Source: Cyanobacteria bacterium OH_CBrB_359
GTDB taxonomy: Bacteria > Cyanobacteriota > Vampirovibrionia > Gastranaerophilales > Gastranaerophilaceae
Length of the DNA: 64,000 bases
Direction: 5' to 3'
NCBI GenBank assembly: GCA_023433065.1
Contig: JAEZET010000005.1
Location: 52,759-116,758, forward strand
How positions within the stretch are numbered: the stretch's first letter is position 1; the number at the start of each line of letters is the position of its first letter. The notes under the pieces were generated by a model. The model worked only from the letters and a program-made list of their open reading frames with translations. It did no database searches and had not been told where the DNA came from. Positions 24,583 to 33,835 of the stretch are shown in pieces. Position numbers and translations under genes: made by a program.

Positions 24583-25424
24583 TGTATAGATTTGTACTTG
24601 TAGTTGAATATATAGGTACAAACTACGCAGGAAGCCAAAAACAAGGGATCATAGAGCTAAAGGTAAATAATGAAAAGATAACCTCAGGCCCAAAGGACCC
24701 GAATAAAAAAACTAAAGCGCCTCTTAAAACAATACAGGGCGAATTAGAAAAAGCTCTTAGCACATTGACAAAACAAAAAATTAAGACAATCTTCTCGGGA
24801 AGAACTGATGCAGGAGTCCATGCGAAAGAACAATATGTTCATTTTGATACGGATTTTAATTGTTTAACAAAATCATTTATAAATTCGTTAAATGGAATCC
24901 TATCTGAAGATATTAGTGTTAAACGTATTGAAAAGAAAGACAAATCATTTCATGCACAAAAAAGCGCTAAATACCGCTGGTACAGATATACTATAATTAA
25001 CAGAAACCAGCGTTCCGCCTGGGATAAAGAGGGTCTTTTGGTAAGGGAAAATTTAAACGTTAAAAGAATGAATGAAACTTTAGGTCATTTGCTTGGAGAA
25101 CATGATTTCACCTCTTTTAAAAAAGTTAAAACGCAAAATCCCGCCAAGATTTGCAATGTATATAAAGCTTTTTGTACAAAAGATAATGACTTTATATATG
25201 TTGATTTAATAGCAAATCGTTTTTTGTACAACATGGTAAGATCAATCGTCGGAACTCTTCTTATGATAGAAAAAAATTCTTTACCCCCCGTCACAATAAA
25301 AAAAATTTTGGAATCAAAAGACAGAAGCAAAACAGGACCGACAATAAGCCCGAAAGGACTTACTCTTATGAAAGTAATTTATAACGAAAATATGGAGACA
25401 GCACATGAAGACTTATTCAGCTAA
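24582..25424 (+). CDS. truA: tRNA pseudouridine synthase A
   Basis: This 280-residue enzyme modifies U38-U40 in the tRNA anticodon arm. The catalytic Asp is in FSGRTDAGVHA, and the N-terminal VVEYIGTNYAGSQKQ and C-terminal NRFLYNMVRSIVGTLL segments are typical. About 22 extra residues, rich in Lys and Pro, sit between SQKQ and TIQGELEKAL. It is coupled to rplQ by TAATG and overlaps rplM by 20 bp. truA between rplQ and rplM is a cyanobacterial-type arrangement. Confidence 0.95.
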   Translation: MYRFVLVVEYIGTNYAGSQKQGIIELKVNNEKITSGPKDPNKKTKAPLKTIQGELEKALSTLTKQKIKTIFSGRTDAGVHAKEQYVHFDTDFNCLTKSFINSLNGILSEDISVKRIEKKDKSFHAQKSAKYRWYRYTIINRNQRSAWDKEGLLVRENLNVKRMNETLGHLLGEHDFTSFKKVKTQNPAKICNVYKAFCTKDNDFIYVDLIANRFLYNMVRSIVGTLLMIEKNSLPPVTIKKILESKDRSKTGPTISPKGLTLMKVIYNENMETAHEDLFS

Positions 25425-25845
25425 ACCTCTGGAAGTAGAAAGAAAATGGTATTTAATCGATGCCGAAGGTAAAACTTTGGGAAGATTAGCTTCATTAATC
25501 GCTAATATTCTAAGAGGCAAGCACAAACCACAATATACTCCGCATATTGACACCGGTGACTTTGTTATCGTAGTTAATGCTGAGAAAATTCAGGTTACAG
25601 GCAGAAAAGAAACTGACAAAAAATACTATCGTCACACAGGATATCCTGGCGGTTTAAAAGTAACAAGCTTTAAAGACTTAATGGAAAAAAATCCCGTTGC
25701 AGCTATAGAAAAATCGGTAAAGGGTATGTTACCCCATAATACTTTAGGACAAGAACAATTCAATAAATTAAAAGTATATGCGGGCAGTGAACATCCTCAT
25801 GAAGCTCAAAAACCTGTCAAATTCGATGAAATGGAGGCTAAATAA
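25405..25845 (+). CDS. rplM: Ribosomal protein L13
   Basis: This 146-residue protein has WYLIDAEGKTLGRLAS, the NILRGKHKPQYTPHIDTGDF motif, YRHTGYPGGLK and the AVKGMLPHN-type segment (SVKGMLPHNTLG), all L13. It starts within truA and ends at the rpsI start (TAATG). Confidence 0.97.
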   Translation: MKTYSAKPLEVERKWYLIDAEGKTLGRLASLIANILRGKHKPQYTPHIDTGDFVIVVNAEKIQVTGRKETDKKYYRHTGYPGGLKVTSFKDLMEKNPVAAIEKSVKGMLPHNTLGQEQFNKLKVYAGSEHPHEAQKPVKFDEMEAK

Positions 25846-26243
25846 TGGCTAGCGATAAAGAAATAATGGCAACAGGAAGAAGAAAAACCTCAATTGCGGT
25901 TGTTAAATTAGTAAAAGGCAAAGGCAGAGTTTTTGTCAACGGAAAAACATTTAACGCATACTTTGGCAATAGACCTGCATTAGAAATGATGATTTACAGA
26001 CCTCTTGCATTAACTGATAATCAAGAAAAATTTGACATTAAAGTAAAAGCGGTAGGAGGCGGCGTTTCAGCTCAAGCAGGCGCTATTAAACACGGAATCT
26101 CAAGGGCTTTATTAAAATATAACGAAGAGTATAAATCGGTTCTAAAAGCTGAAGGCTTGTTAACAAGAGATCCTAGAGAAAAAGAACGTAAAAAATATGG
26201 ACGTAAGAGAGCAAGAAAAAGATTCCAATTCTCAAAACGTTAA
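25845..26243 (+). CDS. rpsI: Ribosomal protein S9
   Basis: This 132-residue protein has ATGRRKTSIAVVKL, GGGVSAQAGAIKHGISRALL and the basic tail KKYGRKRARKRFQFSKR, whose end reaches the P-site tRNA. It is the last gene of the cluster and is followed by a strong terminator. Confidence 0.98.
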   Translation: MASDKEIMATGRRKTSIAVVKLVKGKGRVFVNGKTFNAYFGNRPALEMMIYRPLALTDNQEKFDIKVKAVGGGVSAQAGAIKHGISRALLKYNEEYKSVLKAEGLLTRDPREKERKKYGRKRARKRFQFSKR

Positions 26244-26264
26244 TACAATTTATTATCTATATAA

Positions 26265-26296
26265 AAAACTCTTACATAAAAGTAAGAGTTTTTTAA
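26265..26296 (+). terminator. Intrinsic terminator of the ribosomal cluster
   Basis: AAAACTCTTAC and GTAAGAGTTTT form an 11-bp stem with a 6-nt loop and a T-rich tail, 21 bp after the rpsI stop. The stem core CTCTTAC/GTAAGAG is the same as in the hairpin at 1668-1690. Confidence 0.9.
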
Positions 26297-26311
26297 TTTT
26301 TTTTATTGATT

Positions 26312-26506
26312 TTAACTAAATATGTTTCTGATAATTCTTCTTGCTTTTTTAACAAAGTTTAGAAGAGTCTGGAAAAATCCTGTTTTAACAGGCTGAAAGG
26401 TTGCTTTAGAGATTGGTTTACCAACCTGCATTGCTCTTTCAGTACGTAATAATGACCGTTTAAACTCTCTGGCTTTTGACGGATTTCCGATAGGACTTAT
26501 AGACAT
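26312..26506 (-). CDS. Hypothetical 64-residue basic protein
   Basis: This small protein reads MSISPIGNPSKAREFKRSLL at the start and KKARRIIRNIFS at the end. It has a phenylalanine-rich middle and no domain that I recognise. The start is ATG 26506 with AAGGAG at 6-bp spacing; the frame extends upstream without a ribosome site. The amphipathic, Arg-rich end could bind membrane or nucleic acid. It stands alone between two housekeeping operons. Confidence 0.6.
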   Translation of the reverse strand: MSISPIGNPSKAREFKRSLLRTERAMQVGKPISKATFQPVKTGFFQTLLNFVKKARRIIRNIFS

Positions 26507-26618
26507 GGCTAACTCCTTAAATTGTTTTATATAGAAATAGTAACTGCATAGGTGATGATTTACTATTATTTTCAAGAATTATTAACAAAAATTTATTTTA
26601 TAAAATCCTTCAAATGGA

Positions 26619-26648
26619 TTGTACAAATTGAAAATAAGAAGGTATAAT
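26619..26648 (+). promoter_or_regulatory. Promoter of atpD-atpC
   Basis: TTGTAC (26619-26624) and TATAAT (26643-26648) are separated by 18 bp and lie 35 bp before the atpD start. This is a good housekeeping-type promoter and supports independent transcription of the two ATP synthase genes. Confidence 0.6.
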
Positions 26649-26682
26649 TGTTCTATACTAGAGAATTAAAAAGGTGCGAAGT

Positions 26683-28095
26683 ATGACAACATTAACTAAA
26701 AAAGAAGGGTTGATAACTCAAATTATTGGTCCTGTAATAGATGTGGAATTTCAAGCAGGCGAACTCCCTGAAATTTATGACGCATTAGAAATATATTTTG
26801 ATGACGGAAAAAAATTGGTTGCCGAGGTTCAACAACAGCTAGGAGAAAACCGTATAAGGTCGGTTGCCATGTCTTCTACAGACGGATTAAGAAGAGGAAT
26901 GAAAGTAATAAATACTTCAGAACCTATTAAAATTCCTGTAGGAAAGGGGATTTTGGGAAGAATTCTAAATGTTTTAGGCGAACCCGTTGATAATGATGGA
27001 CCGATTGAAACAGATACTTACCTTCCAATTCATAGGGAATCACCCAAGCTAACGGATCAAAATACAGATATTGAAATCCTTGGAACAGGTATTAAAGCCA
27101 TAGATTTGCTTCAACCATACCAAAAGGGCGGAAAAGTAGGATTATTTGGCGGTGCAGGTGTTGGAAAAACGGTTTTAATTATGGAGTTAATCCATAATAT
27201 AGCACACGAACATGCCGGAGTTTCAGTATTCGGTGGCGTTGGAGAAAGAACTAGGGAAGGAAACGACCTTTGGAATGAATTTAAAGAATCAGGAGTTATC
27301 GATAAAGTTGCATTGATTTACGGCCAGATGAATGAACCCCCGGGAGCCAGAATGAGAGTTGGTTTATCTGCTCTTACTGCAGCTGAATATTATAGGGATT
27401 TTTCAAAACAAGATGTATTATTATTTATTGATAATATTTTCAGATTTGTACAAGCAGGTTCAGAAGTTTCGGCATTATTAGGCAGAATGCCCTCAGCGGT
27501 TGGATACCAGCCAACACTTGCTAATGAAATGGGTGAGCTTCAAGAGAGAATTACATCAACTAAAGACGGTTCTATTACATCGGTACAAGCAATTTATGTA
27601 CCTGCGGATGACTTGACAGACCCTGCTCCTGCCACAACATTCTCCCACTTGGATGCATCAACCGTATTATCAAGACAGATTGCGTCACTTGGTATTTACC
27701 CTGCCGTTGACCCTCTTGCTTCTAACAGTAGAGTTTTAGACCCTCTCATAATCGGAGAAGAACATTACAATACTGCAAGAAAAGTTCTCGAAATCTTACA
27801 GAAATACAGGGAACTTCAAGATATTATTGCAATTTTAGGTATGGATGAACTTTCTGAAGAAGACAAAGAGACAGTTAACAGGGCAAGAAAAATTCAAAAA
27901 TTCTTATCACAACCTTTCTTTGTTGCTGAAAAGTTTTCAGGTATAGAAGGAAAGTACGTTAAGCTTGAAGATACTATTAAAGGCTTTAAAGAAATTGTTG
28001 AAGGAAAATACGACAGCTTGCCAGAGCAGGCATTCTATATGGTAGGCACAATCGAGGAAGCAGTTCAACAAGCTGAAAAAATGGCTAAAGAATAG
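26683..28095 (+). CDS. atpD: F-type ATP synthase beta subunit
   Basis: This 470-residue catalytic subunit of F1 has Walker A GGAGVGKTVLI, GERTREGNDLW, LLFIDNIFRF, and LSRQIASLGIYPAVDPL. The start is ATG 26683 with AAGGTG upstream; an in-frame GTG at 26674 is part of the ribosome site. It is followed by atpC, but the other subunit genes are not in the window. A separate atpD-atpC (atpB-atpE) pair is the rule in cyanobacteria. Confidence 0.98.
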   Translation: MTTLTKKEGLITQIIGPVIDVEFQAGELPEIYDALEIYFDDGKKLVAEVQQQLGENRIRSVAMSSTDGLRRGMKVINTSEPIKIPVGKGILGRILNVLGEPVDNDGPIETDTYLPIHRESPKLTDQNTDIEILGTGIKAIDLLQPYQKGGKVGLFGGAGVGKTVLIMELIHNIAHEHAGVSVFGGVGERTREGNDLWNEFKESGVIDKVALIYGQMNEPPGARMRVGLSALTAAEYYRDFSKQDVLLFIDNIFRFVQAGSEVSALLGRMPSAVGYQPTLANEMGELQERITSTKDGSITSVQAIYVPADDLTDPAPATTFSHLDASTVLSRQIASLGIYPAVDPLASNSRVLDPLIIGEEHYNTARKVLEILQKYRELQDIIAILGMDELSEEDKETVNRARKIQKFLSQPFFVAEKFSGIEGKYVKLEDTIKGFKEIVEGKYDSLPEQAFYMVGTIEEAVQQAEKMAKE

Positions 28096-28122
28096 CTCTT
28101 AAGTTAAAAGAAAGAGATTAAA

Positions 28123-28533
28123 ATGCCGGAAAAAAAATTCCATTTAAAAATAATAACTCCTGAAAAAATTGTATATGAAAACGACATTGATGCTGTTTTT
28201 ACAAAAGGTGTTGACGGCGAATTTGGAGTTTTATATGATCATACGCCTTTTATGAGCGGCCTTGACATAGGAGTAACCAAAGTTGAAATTAACGGAAATT
28301 TTGAATACATTTCAACTATTGGCGGAGCTTTTCAATTTAAAAACAATGAAGCTGTTATTCTAACAGAAGCTGCGGAGCGTGGAAAGGATATAGATATCAC
28401 AAGAGCCGAGAATGCCAAAAAACGTGCAGAAGCGCGCCTTGGTAATCCAAAAATTGAAGATGATATTAAAAAAGCTAATCTTGCATTAACAAGAGCTATG
28501 GCAAGACTAAAAGCAGCAAGCAAAAAGCATTAG
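28123..28533 (+). CDS. atpC: F-type ATP synthase epsilon subunit
   Basis: This 136-residue protein has a beta-sandwich (LKIITPEKIVYENDIDAVF, GEFGVLYDHTPFMSGLDIG, YISTIGGAFQFKNNEAVI) and a C-terminal helical pair rich in Ala, Arg and Lys. It connects F1 to the rotor and inhibits ATP hydrolysis. It lies 27 bp after atpD, and its stop overlaps the convergent ROK gene by 4 bp. Confidence 0.96.
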   Translation: MPEKKFHLKIITPEKIVYENDIDAVFTKGVDGEFGVLYDHTPFMSGLDIGVTKVEINGNFEYISTIGGAFQFKNNEAVILTEAAERGKDIDITRAENAKKRAEARLGNPKIEDDIKKANLALTRAMARLKAASKKH

Positions 28534-29450
28534 CTATATTTTTCGCAAGCAAGCAATGCTGCTCCTATCATACCAGCGTTGTTTTTCGTTTGCGCACAGA
28601 GCAATTTTATCTCGGAGACGACGATTGAGCTATTTATTTGTGATTCCAGTTTTTCAAATTGGATAAACTCGCCCATTCCTCCAGAAATTACTATGCTTTC
28701 AGGGTCAAAGATATTGGTTAAGCTTATAAGACCCGATAAAAGATGTTCTTGCCAAAGATTAAATACTTTTATACAAAAAGCGTCATCTTGTTTAACACCT
28801 TTGATAATATCATGTGTTGTTATTTGTTCAGGCTCTTTGTCTTTTAATAAAGAATTTTGGAATACTTTAAATGTTTTTGCAGATTCATTTGCAGTAAATT
28901 TAAGCCCGCTTCCCGAAGCATAAATTTCCCAGCAATCATAATTACCGCAATTGCATTTTCTTCTTTTGTCAGGAAAAAGTTTTATACTTCCGACTTCTGC
29001 CGCTCTTCCTGATTTTCCTCTCAGAATAGAACCGTTTACGATAATACCGCCACCAATACCTGTACCTAATGTAGCAATAATAGTATTTTTATGCCCTTTT
29101 GCCGCTCCAAGCTTATACTCTGCCCATGCGGCAGCATTTGCATCATTATCAACGTATACAGGTTTATTGCTCAATGTTGAAAAGTCAATTTCATTGTAGC
29201 CCTTAGGTAAATTGGGGGTTGAAGATTCTACTTTTGTGTTTTGAAGATTCACCGCTCCAGCTGTCGCAAAAGCAATTATATCTACTTTTTTTTCAAAATC
29301 GTTTATTATTGATTTGAAAGTTAAAATCATTTTTTCAATTGTTTTTGGAGTAGAACTTTTATATATTTCGGATAGAATTTTTCCTTGTTTATTTATTAAA
29401 CAATAACTGATTTTTGTACCTCCGACATCAATTGATAATATTTTAGTCAT
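28530..29450 (-). CDS. nanK: ROK-family sugar kinase, probable ManNAc kinase
   Basis: This 306-residue protein has the ROK phosphate-binding start LSIDVGGTKISYCL, VDNDANAAAWAE with the catalytic Asp, LGTGIGGGIIVNG, and a zinc site CNCGNYDCW. ROK kinases phosphorylate glucose, N-acetylglucosamine or N-acetylmannosamine. It overlaps nanE by 8 bp on the same strand, so ManNAc is the likely substrate. A glucokinase role cannot be excluded. Confidence 0.8.
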   Translation of the reverse strand: MTKILSIDVGGTKISYCLINKQGKILSEIYKSSTPKTIEKMILTFKSIINDFEKKVDIIAFATAGAVNLQNTKVESSTPNLPKGYNEIDFSTLSNKPVYVDNDANAAAWAEYKLGAAKGHKNTIIATLGTGIGGGIIVNGSILRGKSGRAAEVGSIKLFPDKRRKCNCGNYDCWEIYASGSGLKFTANESAKTFKVFQNSLLKDKEPEQITTHDIIKGVKQDDAFCIKVFNLWQEHLLSGLISLTNIFDPESIVISGGMGEFIQFEKLESQINSSIVVSEIKLLCAQTKNNAGMIGAALLACEKYS

Positions 29451-30138
29451 TTTTAATTTTCAACCCCAAATTAAATCTTTTCACTATTAACTGCGGCCTT
29501 GTAACTGCAGAACCAATCACAACCGAATAAGCCCCCACTTCAAAGGCTTTATTAACATGCTCCGGCGTCCAAACCCTTCCTTCTAAAATTACGGGACAAT
29601 CCAAAATATTTGTTAATTTGGCAACCAATTCAAAATCCGGTTCATCTGTTTCATTTGGAGAATTTTGGGTATAGCCCGAAAGAGTCGTAGAAATTATATC
29701 TGCACCAAGACTTCTTGCCGCAATACCCTCTTCATATGTAGAAATATCAGCCATTGCAAGCTTGTTATTTATTTTAATATATTTAATTATATTTTTTAAA
29801 TTATCCTCGGGTCGTGGTCTTGAAGTCCCATCAAAAGCAATTACATCTGCTCCTGCCATTATTAAACTTTTAGCATCCTTTATGGTAGGAGTAATATATA
29901 CTACTTGTTTCCAATTAGGAGGAATAACATCCGGCTTGGTTAAGCCAATAACCGGAACTTTAAAGTTATTCTTTGCATTTTTAACATCTCTTGCTCCTGC
30001 AACCCTCAGAGCACAAGCTCCGCCTTTAACAACCGATTGCATCATCGCAAGCATACAATCTTCTTTATATAAAGGCTCTGACGGCATTGCTTGCACCGAG
30101 ATTATAATTTTATTTTTTATCTTTTTCAAAATATCCAC
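29443..30138 (-). CDS. nanE: N-acetylmannosamine-6-phosphate 2-epimerase
   Basis: This 231-residue TIM-barrel enzyme converts ManNAc-6-P to GlcNAc-6-P in sialic acid use. ISVQAMPSEPLY, GACALRVAG, IAFDGTSRPRP, MADISTYEEG and VILEGRVWTPEHV are family hallmarks. It precedes the ROK kinase. No sialic acid lyase or transporter is in the window, so the pathway may be completed elsewhere or serve internal amino-sugar recycling. Confidence 0.95.
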   Translation of the reverse strand: MDILKKIKNKIIISVQAMPSEPLYKEDCMLAMMQSVVKGGACALRVAGARDVKNAKNNFKVPVIGLTKPDVIPPNWKQVVYITPTIKDAKSLIMAGADVIAFDGTSRPRPEDNLKNIIKYIKINNKLAMADISTYEEGIAARSLGADIISTTLSGYTQNSPNETDEPDFELVAKLTNILDCPVILEGRVWTPEHVNKAFEVGAYSVVIGSAVTRPQLIVKRFNLGLKIKND

Positions 30139-30261
30139 AAACTAATTATAACTTATTTTGGTGGAAATATTAATTTTTTGTTTATTTTTTTAAAAAAGCT
30201 TCTTTTCAATGTTATAAAGAAAATAGCTAAAATTATAATTTGAAAAGATTGGAGATAAAAA

Positions 30262-32109
30262 ATGGCAAAAACAATTGGTATAGATTTAGGAACAACAAAT
30301 TCTGTTGTTGCCGTTATGGAAGGTGGTAAGCCTACCGTTATAGCAAACGCTGAAGGATCAAGAACAACTCCTTCAATTGTAGGTTTTTCAAAAACAGGTG
30401 AAAAGCTAGTAGGACAGCTTGCTAAACGTCAGGCTATTTTAAACCCTGATAAGACTGTTATTTCTATTAAAAGAGAAATGGGAACAGATCACAAAAAAAA
30501 TATAAACGGAAAGGATTATACACCACAAGAAATCTCCGCAATGATTTTAAGAAAACTGGCTGATGATGCTTCCTCATATTTGGGAGAAAAAGTTACATCT
30601 GCTGTAATTACTGTACCTGCCTACTTTAATGACGCCCAAAGGCAAGCAACAAAAGATGCTGGTAAAATTGCAGGGTTAGATGTATTACGTATCGTAAACG
30701 AACCTACTGCAGCAGCTTTAGCATATGGTTTAGAAAAAGAAAAAACTGAAAAAGTATTAGTATTTGACCTTGGAGGCGGTACTTTTGACGTATCAATCCT
30801 TGAAATTGGCGACGGCGTTCATGAAGTTCTTTCAACTTCAGGTGATACCCATTTAGGCGGTGACGACTTTGATGAAAAAGTTATGACATGGCTTTGTGAA
30901 GAATTTAAAAAACAAGAAGGTATTGATTTAAGAAACGACAAGCAAGCTATGCAGCGTCTTAAAGAAGCTGCTGAAAAAGCAAAATGCGAACTTTCTTCCG
31001 TCGTGGAAACAAATATCAATCTACCGTTCATTACAGCTGATGCAAATGGTCCAAAACACTTGGATATTTCATTGACAAGAGCAAAATTTGAAGAACTTTG
31101 CCATGACTTGTTAGAGCGCTGTAAAACTCCTGTAGAACAAGCAATAAAAGATGCTAACTTATCAAAAGGTGATATTGATGAAGTTGTTTTAGTAGGAGGT
31201 TCAACACGTATTCCTGCAGTACAAGCATTAGTTAAAGATTATACAGGGAAAGAACCCAATCAATCAGTTAACCCTGATGAAGTTGTAGCAGTTGGAGCCG
31301 CTGTTCAAGCAGGCGTCCTTGCCGGTGAAGTTAAGGACATCGTTTTACTTGATGTAACGCCTTTAACATTGGGGATTGAAACCCTTGGCGGTGTTTCAAC
31401 TCCTTTAGTGCCAAGAAATACTACAATACCCGTTTCAAAATCACAGGTATTCTCTACCGCGGAAAACAACCAAACTGCAGTTGACATCCACGTTCTACAG
31501 GGCGAAAGACCAATGGCAAAAGATAACAAATCATTAGGTATGTTTAGATTGGATGGAATTCCTCCTGCAATGAGAGGAATGCCTCAGATTGAAGTAACCT
31601 TTGATATTGACGCAAACGGTATTGTTAACGTAAGCGCAAAAGATAAAGCTACAAACAAAGAACAAAAAATTACAATTACAAATTCTTCAAATCTTTCAGA
31701 ATCAGACATTGATAGAATGGTAAAAGAAGCTGAAGCTAATTCTGAAATAGACAAAAAATATAAAGAAGAAGCTGAAATAAGAAATAATGCAAACAGCTTA
31801 TTAAGCTCTGCAGAGCGTATTGTAAAAGACTTTGAAGGCAAAATTTCTGACAGCGATAAAACTAAACTTGATGAACAAAAAGCAACTCTTGAAACTGCTT
31901 TAAAAGAAAATAAACCTGCAGAAGAACTTAAAAAATTATCCGAAGAACTTCAACAAACAATGTTTAATATTTCTCAGGCAGCCTATAGTCAGGTTCAACA
32001 AGAAGAAACTGCATCGTCTGAAGAACAATCTACAGAGTCTCAAAAATCTTCTTCTGAAAACCCTTCCTCTGATGATGATGTAATAGACGCTGAATATACT
32101 AAAGAATAA
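30262..32109 (+). CDS. dnaK: Chaperone DnaK (Hsp70)
   Basis: This 615-residue chaperone starts IGIDLGTTNSVVAVMEGG and has FDLGGGTFDVSIL, a substrate-binding domain (VLQGERPMAKDNKSLGMF) and an acidic tail DDDVIDAEYTKE. It binds exposed hydrophobic peptides with DnaJ and GrpE, whose genes are not adjacent. GGAG lies before the ATG. No CIRCE element is recognised upstream. It is divergent from nanE and followed by a strong terminator. Confidence 0.98.
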   Translation: MAKTIGIDLGTTNSVVAVMEGGKPTVIANAEGSRTTPSIVGFSKTGEKLVGQLAKRQAILNPDKTVISIKREMGTDHKKNINGKDYTPQEISAMILRKLADDASSYLGEKVTSAVITVPAYFNDAQRQATKDAGKIAGLDVLRIVNEPTAAALAYGLEKEKTEKVLVFDLGGGTFDVSILEIGDGVHEVLSTSGDTHLGGDDFDEKVMTWLCEEFKKQEGIDLRNDKQAMQRLKEAAEKAKCELSSVVETNINLPFITADANGPKHLDISLTRAKFEELCHDLLERCKTPVEQAIKDANLSKGDIDEVVLVGGSTRIPAVQALVKDYTGKEPNQSVNPDEVVAVGAAVQAGVLAGEVKDIVLLDVTPLTLGIETLGGVSTPLVPRNTTIPVSKSQVFSTAENNQTAVDIHVLQGERPMAKDNKSLGMFRLDGIPPAMRGMPQIEVTFDIDANGIVNVSAKDKATNKEQKITITNSSNLSESDIDRMVKEAEANSEIDKKYKEEAEIRNNANSLLSSAERIVKDFEGKISDSDKTKLDEQKATLETALKENKPAEELKKLSEELQQTMFNISQAAYSQVQQEETASSEEQSTESQKSSSENPSSDDDVIDAEYTKE

Positions 32110-32133
32110 GAATCCGGTAAATACCATAAATTA

Positions 32134-32160
32134 AAAAGACTACAATATGTAGTCTTTTTT
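32134..32160. terminator. Bidirectional terminator after dnaK
   Basis: AAAAGACTACA and TGTAGTCTTTT form an 11-bp stem with a 3-nt loop and T tract on the plus strand. The A run before the stem gives a T run on the minus strand, so it can also end the converging GGDEF transcript. Confidence 0.88.
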
Positions 32161-32164
32161 TTAT

Positions 32165-33757
32165 TTAACACCTTACAAATTTACCATTCGAAGCAGATTG
32201 GTAAACGCAATTTTTTCCATTTCTTTTCGCTTCATATAAAGCTTTATCAGCCATATCAATTAATTCTTTTTCTTTATCAGCATTCAGAGGAAATTCTGCA
32301 ATACCAATACTTATAGTCAATTTAATAATAGTAGAAGCATCAATATTTACTTCTATATCCCCAATATTTTTTCTTAGTCTCTCTGCTATTATTCTAGCAT
32401 CTTTAGCCGATGTTTCAGGAAGAATGACAGTAAATTCTTCCCCTCCGTATCTGGCTGGAATATCAATCGTCCTTATTGTATTTTTAATGGTTATTGCAAT
32501 TTCCTTTAGAACTTTGTCCCCGACCAAGTGCCCGTAAGTATCATTTATATGTTTAAAATTGTCTATATCCATCATCAATAATGATAAAACATGCTTATAT
32601 CTCTTTGCTCTTGTTAGTTCTGTTTCCAGTAAAGAACAAAAATGCCTGTATATATATAACTTGGTTAGACCGTCTTTTGTTGCAAGTTCATATAATTTTG
32701 CGTTATCAATTGCAATAGCAGCCTGATTTGCCAGAGCCTCAATAAATTCAAGATCCTGTTTGTTAAATAATTTATTATTCTTTTTATTTGTAATATTTAT
32801 TACGCCTATAGCTTCACCCTTTGCAACCAGAGGAACACATATTAAAGATGAAATATTGCTGGCAAAAGTTGATTTTGAAAATCTAGGATCGTTTTGGCCC
32901 AGATTAGTAATAATGGATTTTTTTTCTGCAAATACTTTACCCGCAATACCTTCATTTATCTTTAATTTGGTACATTCAATAACTCCATTATTTATATCAA
33001 ATTCTTGTTTTGCATCTTGAAGCCCAAAAACAACTTTAACCTGCAATGTGTTATCGGTATAGTCATATAGCATTAAAGAACCTTTTTCGGCATCAATTGT
33101 TTCAAGAGCCTTGCCCAGAATTACCTGTATTAAGCCTTTTAAATCATCAATAAAATTGACGGCTTGCGAAATATTATATAAAATTGACAAATTATGCAAG
33201 GATTTATGCAGATTTTTTATTTCATCAGCCTGTTCTTTTTGCCTTGAAAGCTTTATTAAAATAGGCTCAATACAATTAAAAATCTTATTTAAAAGGGCGA
33301 TTTCCTCTTCACTGTATTCGCTATTATCATTTTTAAAGCCAATAGAGCAAATACAAAACGGTTCTTCTTCTTTATAAAAGACCTTGAAATATTCACTGTT
33401 CAAATCATTGAGTGAATAATTCTCCCAAAAATTCTTATAAATATGGGTTTTATCTTCATTAATAACTCTTATTAATTTTTCGTCGGAATAATTCAAGAAG
33501 TTTGCACTGTCTACATCAAATTCAAATGTTTTAGATTCATTACCCAAAAATGATTTAGACTGAAATATACCTTGATTTTTGATGAAAAAATATACATTTT
33601 TCACGTTTAATGCAGAAGATATAAAACTTGATATCTTAGAAATTAAATCTTCAATGGAATAAGCTTGATTTGCGATAATATTTAATTCAAAGAGGTTATT
33701 TAATTCTAAAAAGTTTTTTTGTAAACTAAATATTTTATCTGATATATTTTGACTCAT
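32165..33757 (-). CDS. GAF-GGDEF diguanylate cyclase
   Basis: This is a 530-residue cytoplasmic protein. Residues about 20-170 look like a degenerate GAF domain and 190-350 a clearer GAF domain (DAEKGSLMLYDYTDNTLQVK, ISSLICVPLVAKGEAIGVIN). The cyclase domain from about 370 has LLMMDIDNFKHINDTYGH and the active site RYGGEEF. It should make cyclic di-GMP from GTP in response to a small ligand or redox signal. No transmembrane segment is seen. No c-di-GMP effector lies nearby. Confidence 0.93.
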   Translation of the reverse strand: MSQNISDKIFSLQKNFLELNNLFELNIIANQAYSIEDLISKISSFISSALNVKNVYFFIKNQGIFQSKSFLGNESKTFEFDVDSANFLNYSDEKLIRVINEDKTHIYKNFWENYSLNDLNSEYFKVFYKEEEPFCICSIGFKNDNSEYSEEEIALLNKIFNCIEPILIKLSRQKEQADEIKNLHKSLHNLSILYNISQAVNFIDDLKGLIQVILGKALETIDAEKGSLMLYDYTDNTLQVKVVFGLQDAKQEFDINNGVIECTKLKINEGIAGKVFAEKKSIITNLGQNDPRFSKSTFASNISSLICVPLVAKGEAIGVINITNKKNNKLFNKQDLEFIEALANQAAIAIDNAKLYELATKDGLTKLYIYRHFCSLLETELTRAKRYKHVLSLLMMDIDNFKHINDTYGHLVGDKVLKEIAITIKNTIRTIDIPARYGGEEFTVILPETSAKDARIIAERLRKNIGDIEVNIDASTIIKLTISIGIAEFPLNADKEKELIDMADKALYEAKRNGKNCVYQSASNGKFVRC

Positions 33758-33835
33758 AAAATATATTATAAAACATAAAAAGTAAATTATAATACTTTAC
33801 TTATAGTAATATTAATCATTATTTTCGATATTTAG

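Noticed and set aside
26674..26682. GTG start giving atpD three extra residues
   Set aside because: The GTG lies inside the AAGGTG ribosome site of the ATG at 26683.
28530..30138. Full sialic acid catabolic operon
   Set aside because: Only nanE and a ROK kinase are present; no nanA lyase, nagA, nagB or transporter lies next to them.
30139..30261. CIRCE heat-shock operator upstream of dnaK
   Set aside because: No TTAGCACTC-N9-GAGTGCTAA type repeat is present in the gap.
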